Source: Leishmania martiniquensis (lineage: Eukaryota > Euglenozoa > Kinetoplastea > Trypanosomatida > Trypanosomatidae). From it: 64,000 nucleotides of DNA. Position numbers and translations under genes: made by a program. The notes under the pieces are model-generated. The model ran no database searches and was not told where the DNA came from. It saw only the letters and a list, made by a program, of their open reading frames with translations. Location: contig NC_090165.1 of the NCBI RefSeq assembly GCF_017916325.1, forward strand, positions 372,001 to 436,000, written 5' to 3'. Below are positions 20,401 to 30,068 of the stretch, one piece after another. The number at the start of each line of letters is the position of its first letter. The first letter of the stretch is position 1.

Positions 20401-23114
20401 GCTTCAAGACCCCATACGCTTCCGCTTCGTTGGCGGCGCTGGCGTGGTTGTCTCGCCACGCCGCCGACACACAGCTGCTTCGAGAAGATGGTCTTGTGTC
20501 GCTGCGCCTCCACGAAGCCGAGCGTTTGCTGCTCCGCTCGGCATCGGCGTTCCAGGAAACACCCCAGTATAGCAAGCCAGCGATGCACCGCTGGAGCTCC
20601 GGAGAGTGTTCACCCGTCGGGCTCTGTTCTCAGGGTGAAGAGCCGTACCTGCGCTCATCTCGAGGCGACGGCGCAACTGTGGCAGCGTTGTTGGCGCCTC
20701 AAGCACTCCTGCGAGGGAAGGTGAATGTGCGCATCGAGCACGTGGCCGTGATGAACGCGTTCATAGTGCACCTCGAGTGGACGACAATGGGGTCGACGGC
20801 GGTGTGCGACGCGCCACTGCTGGCGCTCTCCCAAGAGGGCCAGGCAAACATCGAGCTGCCGTTTCTCCTGCTTGTCTTTGTGGTCGCAGACGATGCGGGC
20901 GGCGCCGCACAGGACTCTACAGGCTCCTCGCCAAGCAGCGACGATGATAGCCTCACACGCACTCATAGCGTTCGAGGCTGCACAGTGCGTCTGTACCAGG
21001 TGACACCTTTCTCCTGGCACTTGAGCGCGGCCGCCTGTGCCGCCAGCGGCTTTACGGCCCGCACAAGCCAATTGCTGATGCACGCTCTCGATTTGGTGGC
21101 GCGAAGGCCGGACATCTTTGAAGAGTTTCACGTGCAGACAGTGACGGGCCTTGGCATTGACGAAACCGCCTCAAAGACCGGTAGTGCGCGGACAAGGGGG
21201 ATGGCGAAGCGTTCTCATGGTCGCCAGTGCGGCCCCGCCGGTGACCCTGTCACCGCTGCATCGAGGAAACACGAGGTACGCGCAGAGGCTACACCAGCGA
21301 GCAGCGCTAGGGCTCCGTTTCGCGCAGGTAAGAGACGAAGAGCGTGTGCAAGTGACGACGATGCCAACGATGATGGCAGCGTGACATCTGGCCGCGGTGA
21401 CGACGGCAGCGGAGACGCGAAGGCTCCTGGCGACGACGACGACACCTTAGTGCTCAGGATAGGGTCGAGTCGCGGATGTCGCGCCGTCTCCGCAGCAGCG
21501 CCATCGCCCGGCAGCGCTCCTGGACGCCGCCAACGGCCCCATGGCGGCTCTCACGATGGCGCAGACGGCACATCGCTTTCATTTGTGGACACAGTGCGCG
21601 TCGTGCCCATTGCTGTATTTCGCCCAGACGCTGCTGCCCCGCTGCTGGAGGTGGAGGTGAGCCAGGCAAGCCAACTGGCCGCGCAGCTTGCGGGGTTCAG
21701 CAGGAGGGCGGCGAACAGCTCCCCCTGCAACAACGAGGAAGACGACGGGGTACAGGAGGAGGTGTCACGCGTACTTTATGCCCTGCTTGATCACTGGATC
21801 GGCTTCAGCGCTCTGCACGCAGCGGCGCCGCGCTATATTGAAGACTTGAGAGCGCGCCGGCGGCAAGGATCTGTCGAGCAAGCAACGCAGCGGGGCGGCA
21901 TGTCAGCGCAGACGGGAGCGCTTGCGGATGTTTGCGTCCTTCACGCGTACGCGGCCATGCTGCGGAATCTGTGGCGAGAGCTAACGGGCCGTTCTCCATC
22001 GTCCTCGCTGTCGAGGATCACTTCCCCTTTGATGTCCTCGCCTTTAACGAGGTACATGCCGGTGCATATGCTGCGGGCTCACTTGCTGGACCCTGCGTGT
22101 GTCGCGAGGGCCATCAACGTTGCGATCGCCGAGTATGCGCGACAGGACGTCGAGTGCCGGAGGCGTCTGTTGTTTCTGGAGAGAGATGCGGCTGCTCAGT
22201 GGGACTTGGAGGAGGCAGACGAAGACGATATGCGGGAGGGTGGTGCTGGCAGCGCCGCCGGGGTGCGGCGGCGGAGGCCTCCGAAGCAGACGCAGCAGCG
22301 CCATCGGCAGCGGCTGCAGGCAGAGATGGCGATCGAGGCTGCGGTGCACGACACATGGGCGTCACTCGCCACGCAGGCGGCGACCCTTGCCACCGTTTTT
22401 TACGCGGAGGTGCTCGGAGCGTCTCCCCCCATGCCACTGCCACTGCAGTCGGGCGGCCAGCATCGCGCGGAGGCAAGGAGCGCTCCGCTCTGTGGGACAA
22501 CCGAAGGTGGCGTGTTGCCATGGGGCGCGCCAAATCCTCGCGACATTCTTGCCGCCGAGAAGAGTGCCGCCTTTCAGTCTTCTCTCCGTGATCTCCTACA
22601 GTCAATGAAGACCGAAGAGGAGGGACAGCCATCACCGGGGCACGGCGCCACGGCTGCTCCGGCGGTCATGCCACCTATGCGACTGCAGTTGACCAGCGAA
22701 TACACGGCCAAACCCACCTCACTGCGGAAGTTGTCGTCATCTTCGACACTGCCACAAAGGCGTGCATCCGACACAGGTGACGCGGTGGACTTGGACCTCA
22801 CAGTCGCCGAGATGGCCAAGGCGTGTGTGGCGCAGCTCTCGCGCGCTCCTTGGCACCCGTGTCTCCGCTTCGACGGCGCCACTTCTGCCAGTGTGTGGCG
22901 TGGGAAAAAGCGAGTCGACAAGGTGGCTCCGTGGTCGGCAGCGGATGATGATGCAGCCGCGCATCTGCCAGTTCAACTGCTGCGCGTTAGCGACGCTCCT
23001 CTTCTGCCGCGCGACAAGGGCATATCTCCGACTTTGGCGCACAGGTGTGTGACCGCGGCCAAACTTACGCTGCCGCTGGCGCAGCTGATGTGTGCAGATT
23101 CTGTGCTATGGTAA
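17409..23114 (+). CDS. Large protein of unknown function (1901 aa)
   Basis: I do not recognise this protein. It opens with about 190 weakly structured residues, then an acidic run near residues 198-210 (EDILEEEDEDEGG). Ala/Ser/Thr-rich low-complexity sequence extends to about residue 420. Ordered, helical-looking segments appear at about 860-880 (RVAITAAVLQHLMWGLVKWS), 915-985 and 1095-1240, the last containing a strand-rich part (VRIEHVAVMNAFIVHLEWTT). Another acidic/Gly/Asp-rich linker lies at about 1310-1370, and more helical sequence follows to the C-terminus. There is no signal peptide or clear membrane segment. Start: 17409 is the first ATG after the acceptor at 17332; the next in-frame ATG is at 17847, and the weakly coding look of the first 146 residues makes that a real alternative. 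Confidence 0.75.
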   Translation: MRAEATLTFFHHPSTGTWRSQVRLRVEVEEADTHGGGERDRAAEQAVRNGGALSSSAASTCALLIYVSRHHALQRVFVEEGVGPTETFQDESRSTTIVSPTSANAALSLACEGRCGPRCIEVQRYSWKPCCRPIRHFSTGKREAVTMVKSADSLRHPAGGETAVPLARRRGESEMTSGESDALPSDRPHLFSGSGTGFLEDILEEEDEDEGGSGGGDRLVLHFDSSSLPTSPPPSASVAEAVMTDDAPLAPANTLAEVPTHAERLPDPVKTTAAPRIAGAVIETSTKMTLKQAETESVEASASSVPRRLLLLRSGSGSAPCSLSTSSSMAAQPAAPLSSVLCSAGGRRVLKVNARNTAKAAAFSAVPAEEAPHTASPAHDAATTTAATKTSSIRANLAAAAPSATLTADSAELGAPESCEGQPFLLSFAYPDWTEKAAPAPAAVKGGRTVAVCLDFATVDAVGTTSSSGAVSAAEHCSRMNVASCGWPRENLSRGVASSDLDAQCNARRASQGYSLVVGDASRQSCCWMCPLVAAVLPGEAGYCHDATCKAPINCCAGEVHAGPLLDVWVRAVSGRQLAVHQTGWRNARDFPQLAAKCTLKGQPHSEEGATLAQDVCGAPVMSSLSYEPSQPLFTAVFTASWLSQLCCVFTPCSIAVPQYLHPHARGVRNPRPARRAIWTSSCSSSLVWVATQVTQDCIMTHPRFLTNSKSPQPLRSSDRRDSLRYYWLRSDPHQCDALHRHICRVLACWESRSSTPSSASPSRSSSSPYAKSNAAAAFSSLDIIVTKANPTTLSLRGGAVGNASTVLVAAETLDTAALEAECAEEGLSVANATPPAAAAGVRRLSPSALRARVAITAAVLQHLMWGLVKWSDTGCKDEVPRTTDVERGTESDPERGASTAPSPPPREQDLTLSEAMTLRLVCAARALAMHWVCGSPSLLRNAPTSLMNFLAEERLLLSSVLSVGRLLKEALVSVPKPAAAWGSAKSPSTTRLYALFRFKTPYASASLAALAWLSRHAADTQLLREDGLVSLRLHEAERLLLRSASAFQETPQYSKPAMHRWSSGECSPVGLCSQGEEPYLRSSRGDGATVAALLAPQALLRGKVNVRIEHVAVMNAFIVHLEWTTMGSTAVCDAPLLALSQEGQANIELPFLLLVFVVADDAGGAAQDSTGSSPSSDDDSLTRTHSVRGCTVRLYQVTPFSWHLSAAACAASGFTARTSQLLMHALDLVARRPDIFEEFHVQTVTGLGIDETASKTGSARTRGMAKRSHGRQCGPAGDPVTAASRKHEVRAEATPASSARAPFRAGKRRRACASDDDANDDGSVTSGRGDDGSGDAKAPGDDDDTLVLRIGSSRGCRAVSAAAPSPGSAPGRRQRPHGGSHDGADGTSLSFVDTVRVVPIAVFRPDAAAPLLEVEVSQASQLAAQLAGFSRRAANSSPCNNEEDDGVQEEVSRVLYALLDHWIGFSALHAAAPRYIEDLRARRRQGSVEQATQRGGMSAQTGALADVCVLHAYAAMLRNLWRELTGRSPSSSLSRITSPLMSSPLTRYMPVHMLRAHLLDPACVARAINVAIAEYARQDVECRRRLLFLERDAAAQWDLEEADEDDMREGGAGSAAGVRRRRPPKQTQQRHRQRLQAEMAIEAAVHDTWASLATQAATLATVFYAEVLGASPPMPLPLQSGGQHRAEARSAPLCGTTEGGVLPWGAPNPRDILAAEKSAAFQSSLRDLLQSMKTEEEGQPSPGHGATAAPAVMPPMRLQLTSEYTAKPTSLRKLSSSSTLPQRRASDTGDAVDLDLTVAEMAKACVAQLSRAPWHPCLRFDGATSASVWRGKKRVDKVAPWSAADDDAAAHLPVQLLRVSDAPLLPRDKGISPTLAHRCVTAAKLTLPLAQLMCADSVLW

Positions 23115-24046
23115 GCTGCGGGTGCACGCGCGCGCTTATATGGCTGTCTGTCTGTCTGTGTGAGCGTCTCTGCTTTTCTAAAATTGTCCTCCTCACGCGG
23201 GACGAGGGACAGCAACTGACAAGCACAGAAAGAAAAGCGGCTGCAGTGATAACCAAAGTGGGGCGAGTGGGATGCCGTAGCGGGGCAGAAGCACCCGAGA
23301 CGTTCAGCGCGGCTTTGCCCTCTGCCCCGTTGCGTAGCGTTGAGCCGATGAAGGGCAGGGGGGTATGACGTAGCGAACGCCTCTGTCCCTTCTGCACTCG
23401 ATACCGATGACATGGACAGGGTGCACAGCATCGCGCAGATGTGGCTTCGACCATGTGGCTTATATCAAGCACCGTAAGAGTCACGCGGATCCATGCGCCC
23501 GTTTTTTCTGTTTGCATACCTACGCGCTCTCAGAGATGACAATGTTGCCGTCTCCGCCTCTCTGCGCCGCCGTTCCCCCCCTCCCCTCCTCTTCTCACCG
23601 AATATGATTGCCGCCGGTGCATGTTTGCATTCGCACACACACGCGCACTTCTCTTTTCCACGGATCCGACAGCGCCTTCGTCGCGCCACAGGCGCACAGG
23701 GGCAGGGTAGATGAAATCGAAGGCGAAGGCGCTCGCGTATACAAGACAAAAGACACGAGGAAATGTGGACGACTAGCACCACGCTGCGCTGCATGTCCCT
23801 CTTCGCATCTTCATCCCTCTACTTGCCTATGCGTCTGCGCTCAAAGGCACCCGACTGACTTCCTCTTGAAGTTGTCCCCCCGCCCTTCCACACACACACA
23901 CACACAAAAATCCACTCTCTCTGCATCACCTCTCATCAGACACACCCTTCGACATCGTTCTGGTCTCTCCCCTGCTTTCTCGCTTGTCCATCTTTTTCCT
24001 CGGCGAGCTCTTTTTGTGTCTTCCGCTCATTCTTATGTGTGCGCGG
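23115..24046. other. Spacer, no gene seen
   Basis: Contains a short CTGT tandem near 23145-23160, a (CA)n tract near 23891-23907 and C/T runs. No coding frame with family resemblance. Confidence 0.6.
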
Positions 24047-24076
24047 TTTTGCCCCCCCCTCTGCCCCCTCTTCCAG
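24047..24076 (+). promoter_or_regulatory. Trans-splice acceptor of DHHC gene
   Basis: C/T tract ending in AG at 24075-24076. The leader that follows has a (CA)n tract at 24119-24134 and a six-codon upstream ORF starting at 24178, out of frame with the main ATG. Use of the alternative AG at 24150-24151 would still keep this uORF. Confidence 0.55.
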
Positions 24077-24242
24077 TTGCCGTCTCCCGCTCCCTCCACC
24101 TGCACCGGTCTCTCTCCACACACACACACACACTGTGCCGCTCGTGCCCAGTAAAGGAGGCGGCCTCTCCTCCGCTAATGCGTTTGAGCCTCGAATAGCA
24201 CAAAATATCCGCGCGCCTGCAATCGCTGGGCGCACTGTGGCC

Positions 24243-26414
24243 ATGCCTCAGCCACCCAACGCTCAGCTTCCGTACTCCTCCTCGGAGGGCGGGGACAGGG
24301 CGCGGCCGTCGGCAATGGGCTCGGCGCTCGAAAACGCAGTCGAGGCACCTGAGTGCTCTCCTCTCCCTGAGACTCTGCCGGGATCGCTGGCCTCTCACAG
24401 CGAATCGACCCACGAGACGGGTGCTCGGGAAGAGCTGCCCGCCTTCCGCTGTGCTGTCCTTCCTGACGCGTTGAACTCGTCGGCTCAGAGTATGCAGGCC
24501 ATGGTTCATCCGCGTCTGCGGTCGCTGTCAACGTTGAAGGTGAGCGCTGAACGCTCTTTTCACCTGCCTCTACAAGCTTCAGTTTCCGAGGGCGAGAGTG
24601 AGGATGCTGTTGCGCGCCTTGAGCGTCGCACACAGGGTGTGCTCATTGCCTATGCATCAGCGGCGCGCTCCGCCGCTCCGATGGCGTCCTCGTGCTCTGA
24701 AAGCGCCGGCGGCGCGCTGACGAGTCAGACGAAGAAGTGCCACGGCGATCTGTACCTCGTGTATTCTGGGGGAGCTGCGGATGAGGTACCGAACCCGCTG
24801 CGCCGGGAGGGCAGCAGCTGCAACCGGAGGGGTGGGGTGTCTGCCTGTGGCACTACCATGGCTGACGAGGAGCAAATCCTGGCACAGCACGCCGCAGAGC
24901 ACGTGGAAGAGAGCGGCGAGCTGCCCTTCTCCCTCTCGCGCATTCCCCCCCCTGCGACAGCCGAGGAGTACGAGGCGCGCGTAGCCGCGATTGATCACGT
25001 GCGCTGCGGTCTCGGCCAGGAGCTGGAGGGTGCCGCGAAGGACGTTTACGGCCCAACATGGCCCTTCTCACGGCGCATGTTCGCCTCGAAGTTATTTTGG
25101 ACGAAGGAATGCCCGGCGCCAAACTGCGACCACAAGATGAGCGTTCAAGCCGTCACCGGCCCGCGGGTGTGGTCACTTGTCTTCATCTATGGCGCCATCA
25201 TTGTTTACCCGGTTTTCACCACTGTCGCTTACGCTGGTGAGCACGCCTGGCAGGGCATCATCGTTCTGTGGGGGCTCGCCGGCATTACGTGCATCTTCGT
25301 GTCGCTGTGCGCCTTCACAAACCCCGGCATTGTGCCGCGCCGTCGGCTGAAGAGCATCAGGGACTGCGGTGACATCCTCATTGTCCGCCTCCCAGCGCCA
25401 AATTCGCAGGCGGTGCTACAGAAGCGGCTAGCGCTAGCCGAGACGATCGCGCCATCCTTAGTGGGGAGGAGCAGCAGCTGTGGTAGCAGGACATCAGCCA
25501 GTCCCCCGGCCTACACCGCAGAGGCCATCCGTAGCGCTGTAGCGGATGGCGACATCTCAGCCAGCGTTTTCAACCACAAGCGATCCACTCTGCACGCGAT
25601 GGAGCGGTACTTTGAGACGGGCACAGGCCGCATTGTGCCGTACAACCCGCGCCTAAACGAGTTTGATTTGGCCGTGCCGACGCTCGAGTTCCCCATTTTC
25701 TTTTGCCGTACCTGCCAAGTCGCCAAGGGGCCGCGCACGCGTCACTGCAAGGTGTGCGATAACTGCGTAGATGAGATGGACCATCACTGCCCATGGACAA
25801 ACTGCTGCATTGGCAGAAGCAACTACCCGTATTTCTTTGGCTCGCTCCTCTCCTTGCACTTGATGGGCCTCTATAGCATTCTCTACAACTTCGCGCTCAA
25901 CATCCGCTTCATCTACCTGCACCCGACGTGGGATGTCTGGCGGCTCCTTCGCTACGCGCACGGCATGCCGATCGTGGTGTACATCAGCTTCTTCGTCCTC
26001 GGCCTCTTCTTTTTTCCGCTGCTGGTGGGCCACGTGTACATGACGTGCCAGGGCCTGACGACTGCCGAGATGCTCAAGAAGAAGTGGACGGAGTCCGAGT
26101 ACTTTGGCGGCATCAATCCCTGGTCGCATAGGCACTGGTATCAGAACATCTATGCCCGCCTGTGGGCGCGCTGGCCAGCGGCGCTGCAGGACCCGCTGCG
26201 CTGGCTGGACTCGCGGAATTACTATGGCGTCACCGTTGCCATGGCGGTCGAAGATCAGAAGGTCGACTGGCTTATCGCGCTGCCACCGGAGGAGCGCCAG
26301 AAAGTGGAGGCGCGCAATGCGGCCGCGCGTGCGGCTGGTGCGAGGGTGCGTGAGGAGCAGGAGGCGGCGATAATGCGGGCAGCCATGGAGAAGCGCAGCT
26401 TTCAAGCTGCATGA
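24243..26414 (+). CDS. DHHC-type palmitoyltransferase
   Basis: This 723-residue enzyme should transfer palmitate to cysteines of substrate proteins through an acyl-enzyme intermediate. The first 280 residues are a hydrophilic Ser/Ala/Glu-rich extension. Four membrane segments follow: about 308-330, 338-360, 538-560 and 577-600. Between the second and third lies the cysteine-rich domain at about 488-531, with the CxxC and HCxxC zinc ligands (CRTC, RHCKVC) and the catalytic DHHC at 513-516 followed by CPWTNCCIG. Just after the last membrane segment is LTTAEML (near 605), the TTxE motif of the family. TNPG after TM2 corresponds to the DPG motif. All key residues are present, so it should be active. 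It probably sits in an endomembrane or the plasma membrane. The start is the first in-frame ATG; an earlier GTG is ignored. Confidence 0.95.
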   Translation: MPQPPNAQLPYSSSEGGDRARPSAMGSALENAVEAPECSPLPETLPGSLASHSESTHETGAREELPAFRCAVLPDALNSSAQSMQAMVHPRLRSLSTLKVSAERSFHLPLQASVSEGESEDAVARLERRTQGVLIAYASAARSAAPMASSCSESAGGALTSQTKKCHGDLYLVYSGGAADEVPNPLRREGSSCNRRGGVSACGTTMADEEQILAQHAAEHVEESGELPFSLSRIPPPATAEEYEARVAAIDHVRCGLGQELEGAAKDVYGPTWPFSRRMFASKLFWTKECPAPNCDHKMSVQAVTGPRVWSLVFIYGAIIVYPVFTTVAYAGEHAWQGIIVLWGLAGITCIFVSLCAFTNPGIVPRRRLKSIRDCGDILIVRLPAPNSQAVLQKRLALAETIAPSLVGRSSSCGSRTSASPPAYTAEAIRSAVADGDISASVFNHKRSTLHAMERYFETGTGRIVPYNPRLNEFDLAVPTLEFPIFFCRTCQVAKGPRTRHCKVCDNCVDEMDHHCPWTNCCIGRSNYPYFFGSLLSLHLMGLYSILYNFALNIRFIYLHPTWDVWRLLRYAHGMPIVVYISFFVLGLFFFPLLVGHVYMTCQGLTTAEMLKKKWTESEYFGGINPWSHRHWYQNIYARLWARWPAALQDPLRWLDSRNYYGVTVAMAVEDQKVDWLIALPPEERQKVEARNAAARAAGARVREEQEAAIMRAAMEKRSFQAA

Positions 26415-28345
26415 TGCAGCGGGCACCGAAAGCAGCGCCGGCTTTTGAGACAAGGCGAGCCTTTGTGAGGGACTGGAGTGCAGTCACGTGGAGCTCACTC
26501 TACCGCGATAGCGGGAGAAGGGTGGTGTCGGGGCTCTCTTCATTGGTGCAGTGCTCCGATCTCTTTCCGTGCGCGTCCTCGAGCTCGTACGCCGGCGGCT
26601 GCTTTTCGGGAGCAGATATCTAAGCGGCAAGGCGAGACTGAGGCGCGCATGAAGGCAGAGCCCCCCTCCCCTTCTCTCTCTCTCTGTGCGCGCCCGATCC
26701 TTCCGCTCCTTGACTCCTCACTTCACTTCGCGTGTTGATGGGGTCTTTGATGTCATGCGCTCACGGGTGCCTGCGGATGCTGGCATGCCTTGTAGACGCG
26801 CAATGTCTGCATCCTCGCTGTCCGTCTACCGTTGTCAGTCGTCCTCAGGGCGGTTCATCACGAGAAGGTACGCAGCTAAGGAAAAGGTGAACTAGAGTTT
26901 ATCTTCGATGGGAAACTGTTGGCGGTATGAGGGGAGGCGGAGGGTGCTGGACTCGTCCCCAGTGCCGCTATGTCCGATGTACACCTCTCTCCCCATCTCC
27001 CATCCCAGACGCACGTGCCACAGCGGCTACGTTGAAGCTTCACTTTTTTTTACTCCTCTCCGCTCGATGGGCGAATGCATTGCTCCTTTCGGATGTTCCC
27101 TATACGCTGTGGTTACGCCCTTTCTCCCCTCGTCTTCCTCTCCTCTCAGTACCGCTTTCGTATTCTCTCTGTCATGTGTATATCTGTGCATTGTCATTCC
27201 TCTTGCTGTGGCTCTCTCTCTCTGCCGCTCTCTGCCTTTCCTTATTTTTTTTTTTGTTTCGTCTGCGCAAACAGGTCCCTGCGCTTCGACCTCGTTGCGC
27301 ATGCGAGGGCCGGCGTGCGCGAGACAGCGATGGACATGCGTGAGTTGTCGTGTGTGTGTTCGAGGCGAGCGTGCAGCGCGCGTAGCTTTTGTGAAGGCAT
27401 GTGCAAAGAAAAAGAAATCACAGACCCCACTCTCCCTCTCTTCAGCGTCTGTCCTGCTCCCGTGTCTCGCCCACAGCCGGCTCCGCTCCCTCTGGCGTTT
27501 TTGCTCTCTTCCCTCTCTCTCAAGGACCCAAAAGCTTATCTCCATCTTTTTTTTTTCGTCTCATATCGCTCTCGTGTGCACAGCAGAAATCCTTTTGTGC
27601 TGCGCGTCGACCGAAAGGGACAGGACGGACGGCGGCCACAACGATCTCCGTGTACCAGCCGCCTCTGCATGTGGTTGGCATGTCAACACTGCTCCGGATG
27701 GGCATTTTTTGTGATTCCCCTCCCCTCTTTTGTTCGAAAAGCAAAGAGAAATAAATGTGTGTGTGTGTGGGTGGGTGTGCATGTGCTGCAGACTACGCTC
27801 CCTCTCTCTTCCTCTCGCAGCATCGCATGCTGGCGGAGACGAGCGTCGAGGCGATCGGCGAACCTCCTTGGGATGTACCCTGAGTCCTTCGTTTTTGTAG
27901 CGCTTGACCTCTCTTCTTCGCATCTTCTAGGCATCTACACCCCATCCGACCGCCCCTGTTCTCCTCCCCTCTCTTCCGTCCTCTCGGCACAAGCGCGCGC
28001 CGGCTAGCACCGCATCCACACATCTTTGTGCGTGCGATTAAGGACGAAAAGGGTCCGTCTGGGGGCCACCACTGACATAGAGCGGACGTATCACATTTCT
28101 GCACAAGTAGCGGCAGCGGGGCCTCCTCTTCCCTCCAGCGCTTTGTGTACGTCTGCGCAGGTGTGGCTCATCGCTCTGCGCCATAGGTGGCGCTTATACT
28201 TGTCCGGAGAGGCTTCAAGCGGCTCTCGCACCTTGTCGTCCTCGCTTCTACACACAAGCTCTCAAACACACGCCCGTAAATGCATGTGCGCAGAAAAAAA
28301 TAGACTCATACATTCGTGGAGCCACATTCCTGATGCGACTCGTCG
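26415..28345. other. Spacer, no gene seen
   Basis: About 1.9 kb. Many T/C runs, a (GT)n tract at about 27755-27779, and open frames up to 310 codons that are Ser/Leu/Cys/Phe-rich translations of those runs. Several polypyrimidine-AG combinations occur; the one nearest the next gene is listed separately. Confidence 0.6.
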
Positions 28346-28397
28346 TTCCCTCTCCCTCTCTTCCTCCCTTTCCTCTGCCTTCAACAACGCGGACAAG
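28346..28397 (+). promoter_or_regulatory. Trans-splice acceptor of TMEM107-like gene
   Basis: C/T tract (28346-28385) followed by the first AG at 28396-28397, about 91 nt before the ATG. Confidence 0.55.
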
Positions 28398-28488
28398 GCA
28401 AGAGAGAGCGCCGAAGGTGGAGAGGGGAAAAAGACAGCGAGGCAAAAAAAGTTGATCGCATCAGCTTCTCCGTCTTCACCACTCAAAC

Positions 28489-28989
28489 ATGCCAGTCGTG
28501 CTGCACGAGGCTAGCACCTTTCGGCGATGCACTTTACTGTGTCTCCCGCTCATCTTCCGCAACTGGAATGAGCTGGTGCTGGTGCCGTACCGCCTAGCGA
28601 TGTGGTGCGTGCACTTTAGTGCACTTATCTGTGTAGCACGAGGCAGTGATCGCATGATTCGCGTTTCCTCCCTGCCGTGCGACTACGCTGAGGCAGATTA
28701 CCTTTTCCTGCGGCAGATCACAAGCCTGTGCCTCGCTGTCAGCTTCCTCTGCTTATTTTTCAACCTGTGGGGCGTCGTGACAGCCCGTACGCTTCGCTTT
28801 GGTGCCGACAATTGGCTCCAGGGCTCCTGCCATGGCGCGGCGGCGGTGCTGCTGATCCTTTCATGGCAGGCCACCGCGCATGTCGCATGTGTCTGGCATG
28901 TGTTCTATTTTTTTTCGATGATTCCCACCGGCATCGAGGCAATCGCGCTGGCACACTCTTATTGGAGGGGGGCGGACTTCTTTGGGTGA
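28489..28989 (+). CDS. TMEM107-like ciliary transition-zone membrane protein
   Basis: A 166-residue protein with four predicted membrane segments at about 31-50, 75-100, 113-133 and 136-155. The arrangement and several motifs match TMEM107, a subunit of the MKS module that forms the ciliary transition-zone gate. Matching features are LVPYRLAMWCVHFSAL before TM1, an acidic loop after it, a Phe/Leu-rich TM2 (FLCLFFNLWGVVTA), and the conserved stretch beginning SCHGAAAVLLILSW and ending in FFSMIPTGIEAIAL (human TMEM107 has HCSASVALSFF and SALPAVTEMAL at these places). I judged this by eye. The length is slightly above the usual 140 residues. Leishmania has a flagellum with a transition zone, so the role is plausible. 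It is unrelated to its neighbours in function. Confidence 0.8.
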   Translation: MPVVLHEASTFRRCTLLCLPLIFRNWNELVLVPYRLAMWCVHFSALICVARGSDRMIRVSSLPCDYAEADYLFLRQITSLCLAVSFLCLFFNLWGVVTARTLRFGADNWLQGSCHGAAAVLLILSWQATAHVACVWHVFYFFSMIPTGIEAIALAHSYWRGADFFG

Positions 28990-30068
28990 CGAGGTAAAAC
29001 TGGATGAGGCCGACCCGGGAGGGGGTGGGGGGCTGCAGCGAAGCGTGCTCCGCGAAACCTTACCCCTCCTCGCCTTGCCGCTGCTCCCTCTACCGTCGGC
29101 GAGCGAACGGGGGAGAAGGAGGTGCACTGCTGTTGCTCATCACTAGCGTGTGCTGTTTGCGCTCCTCGATGAGGGGAGGGGGCGGCGCGTCTGAGTGGAG
29201 GCCGCCTCTACTGCTCACTCATTGAGTGACGTTGGCGTCCGTCGTATTGTGCAGGTCCGTTTTGCCTCTCGCCCGGACGGGGGTGGCGCGGTAGACCGTC
29301 GAGTATACGCGGTCCGCGCCCACTTGTGAGCGGGCTCGCGTGCGCCGACGGAGCCGTCGGCCGTGGATGACCTCCGCATCCTTCGCGACTCGTCTTCACG
29401 CGACCTTCCGTGCGCCGCTCGTCCACCCATCGCTCTTTCTCTCTCTGCATTGCGCGTGCACTTTGGATCCTCCGGGTGAGGGTCAGCGTGCGGATTTCGC
29501 TGGCCGATCGACAGTGACGGTCGTGACGCCTAAGAGCGGCAGCAGCGGCATCATGTGGAAGCCCAAGAAGACCTGAAGCGGAGATGCCTCGCGGTTCTAG
29601 GGCTCGTGAAGGACCTCGCCCTTGTCTGCCTTCCTGCGGCGGGCTCTCTTCCGCCCTCACTCTGCCTCGGCGCGCGGCTTCCCACTTTGCCGCGAACGAT
29701 TCAGATGGGATTCGATCGCTCGACGACGCGACGATGTCTCTCCTTTGACGCTGTTCCTCTCATATCCCCTCGTGATAGAGATGAGGCCCGTTTCTCAGTG
29801 TGTGTGTGTGCGTGTACGACAGTTATGACGGTGAAGAGTGATTTGCTTCACGCCCTCAGGCAGAGCAAGTGATTCTGTCGAAGAGGAACCGCAGAAGAAA
29901 GCGAGATGTTGCCGGTTGTGCGTGCTGCTCTTGTGCGCACTGCACGATGTCGCCCATTCGGCCGACGCCCTGTACAGGTCAGCATGCCGGCCCCCTCCCT
30001 CCCTCCCTCATCGACATCGCTCTCTTTCTGTCGTCTCATGGCTTTCTCTCTCCTCTTGTTATGCCACC
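28990..30068. other. Spacer with GC-rich block, no gene seen
   Basis: The part from 29000 to about 29700 is GC-rich with few pyrimidine runs, unlike other spacers in the window, and holds a perfect 8-bp inverted repeat at 29344-29361. It could be a degenerate retroposon remnant (a SIDER-like possibility), which I cannot confirm. From 29985 to 30066 it is a polypyrimidine tract with no AG before the next gene's ATG; upstream AGs are at 29976-29977 and 29980-29981. Confidence 0.5.
29344..29361 (+). other. Perfect 8-bp inverted repeat
   Basis: Positions 29344-29351 are the exact reverse complement of 29354-29361 with a two-base spacer. In RNA this would give a 7-bp GC-rich stem with a four-base loop. 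It lies in the 3' flank of the TMEM107-like gene. Confidence 0.55.

Noticed and set aside
17409..23114. Possible Mediator subunit 14 resemblance of the large orphan
   Set aside because: One helical stretch (LQHLMWGLVKWS) recalls MED14, but nothing else in the protein supports it.
26908..28007. Two overlapping 268- and 310-codon open frames
   Set aside because: Ser/Leu/Cys/Phe-rich products of pyrimidine runs in a spacer; composition unlike the real genes.
29208..29660. 150-codon minus-strand frame in the GC-rich spacer
   Set aside because: Opposite to cluster direction and Arg/Pro/Gly-rich; more likely non-coding GC-rich sequence.
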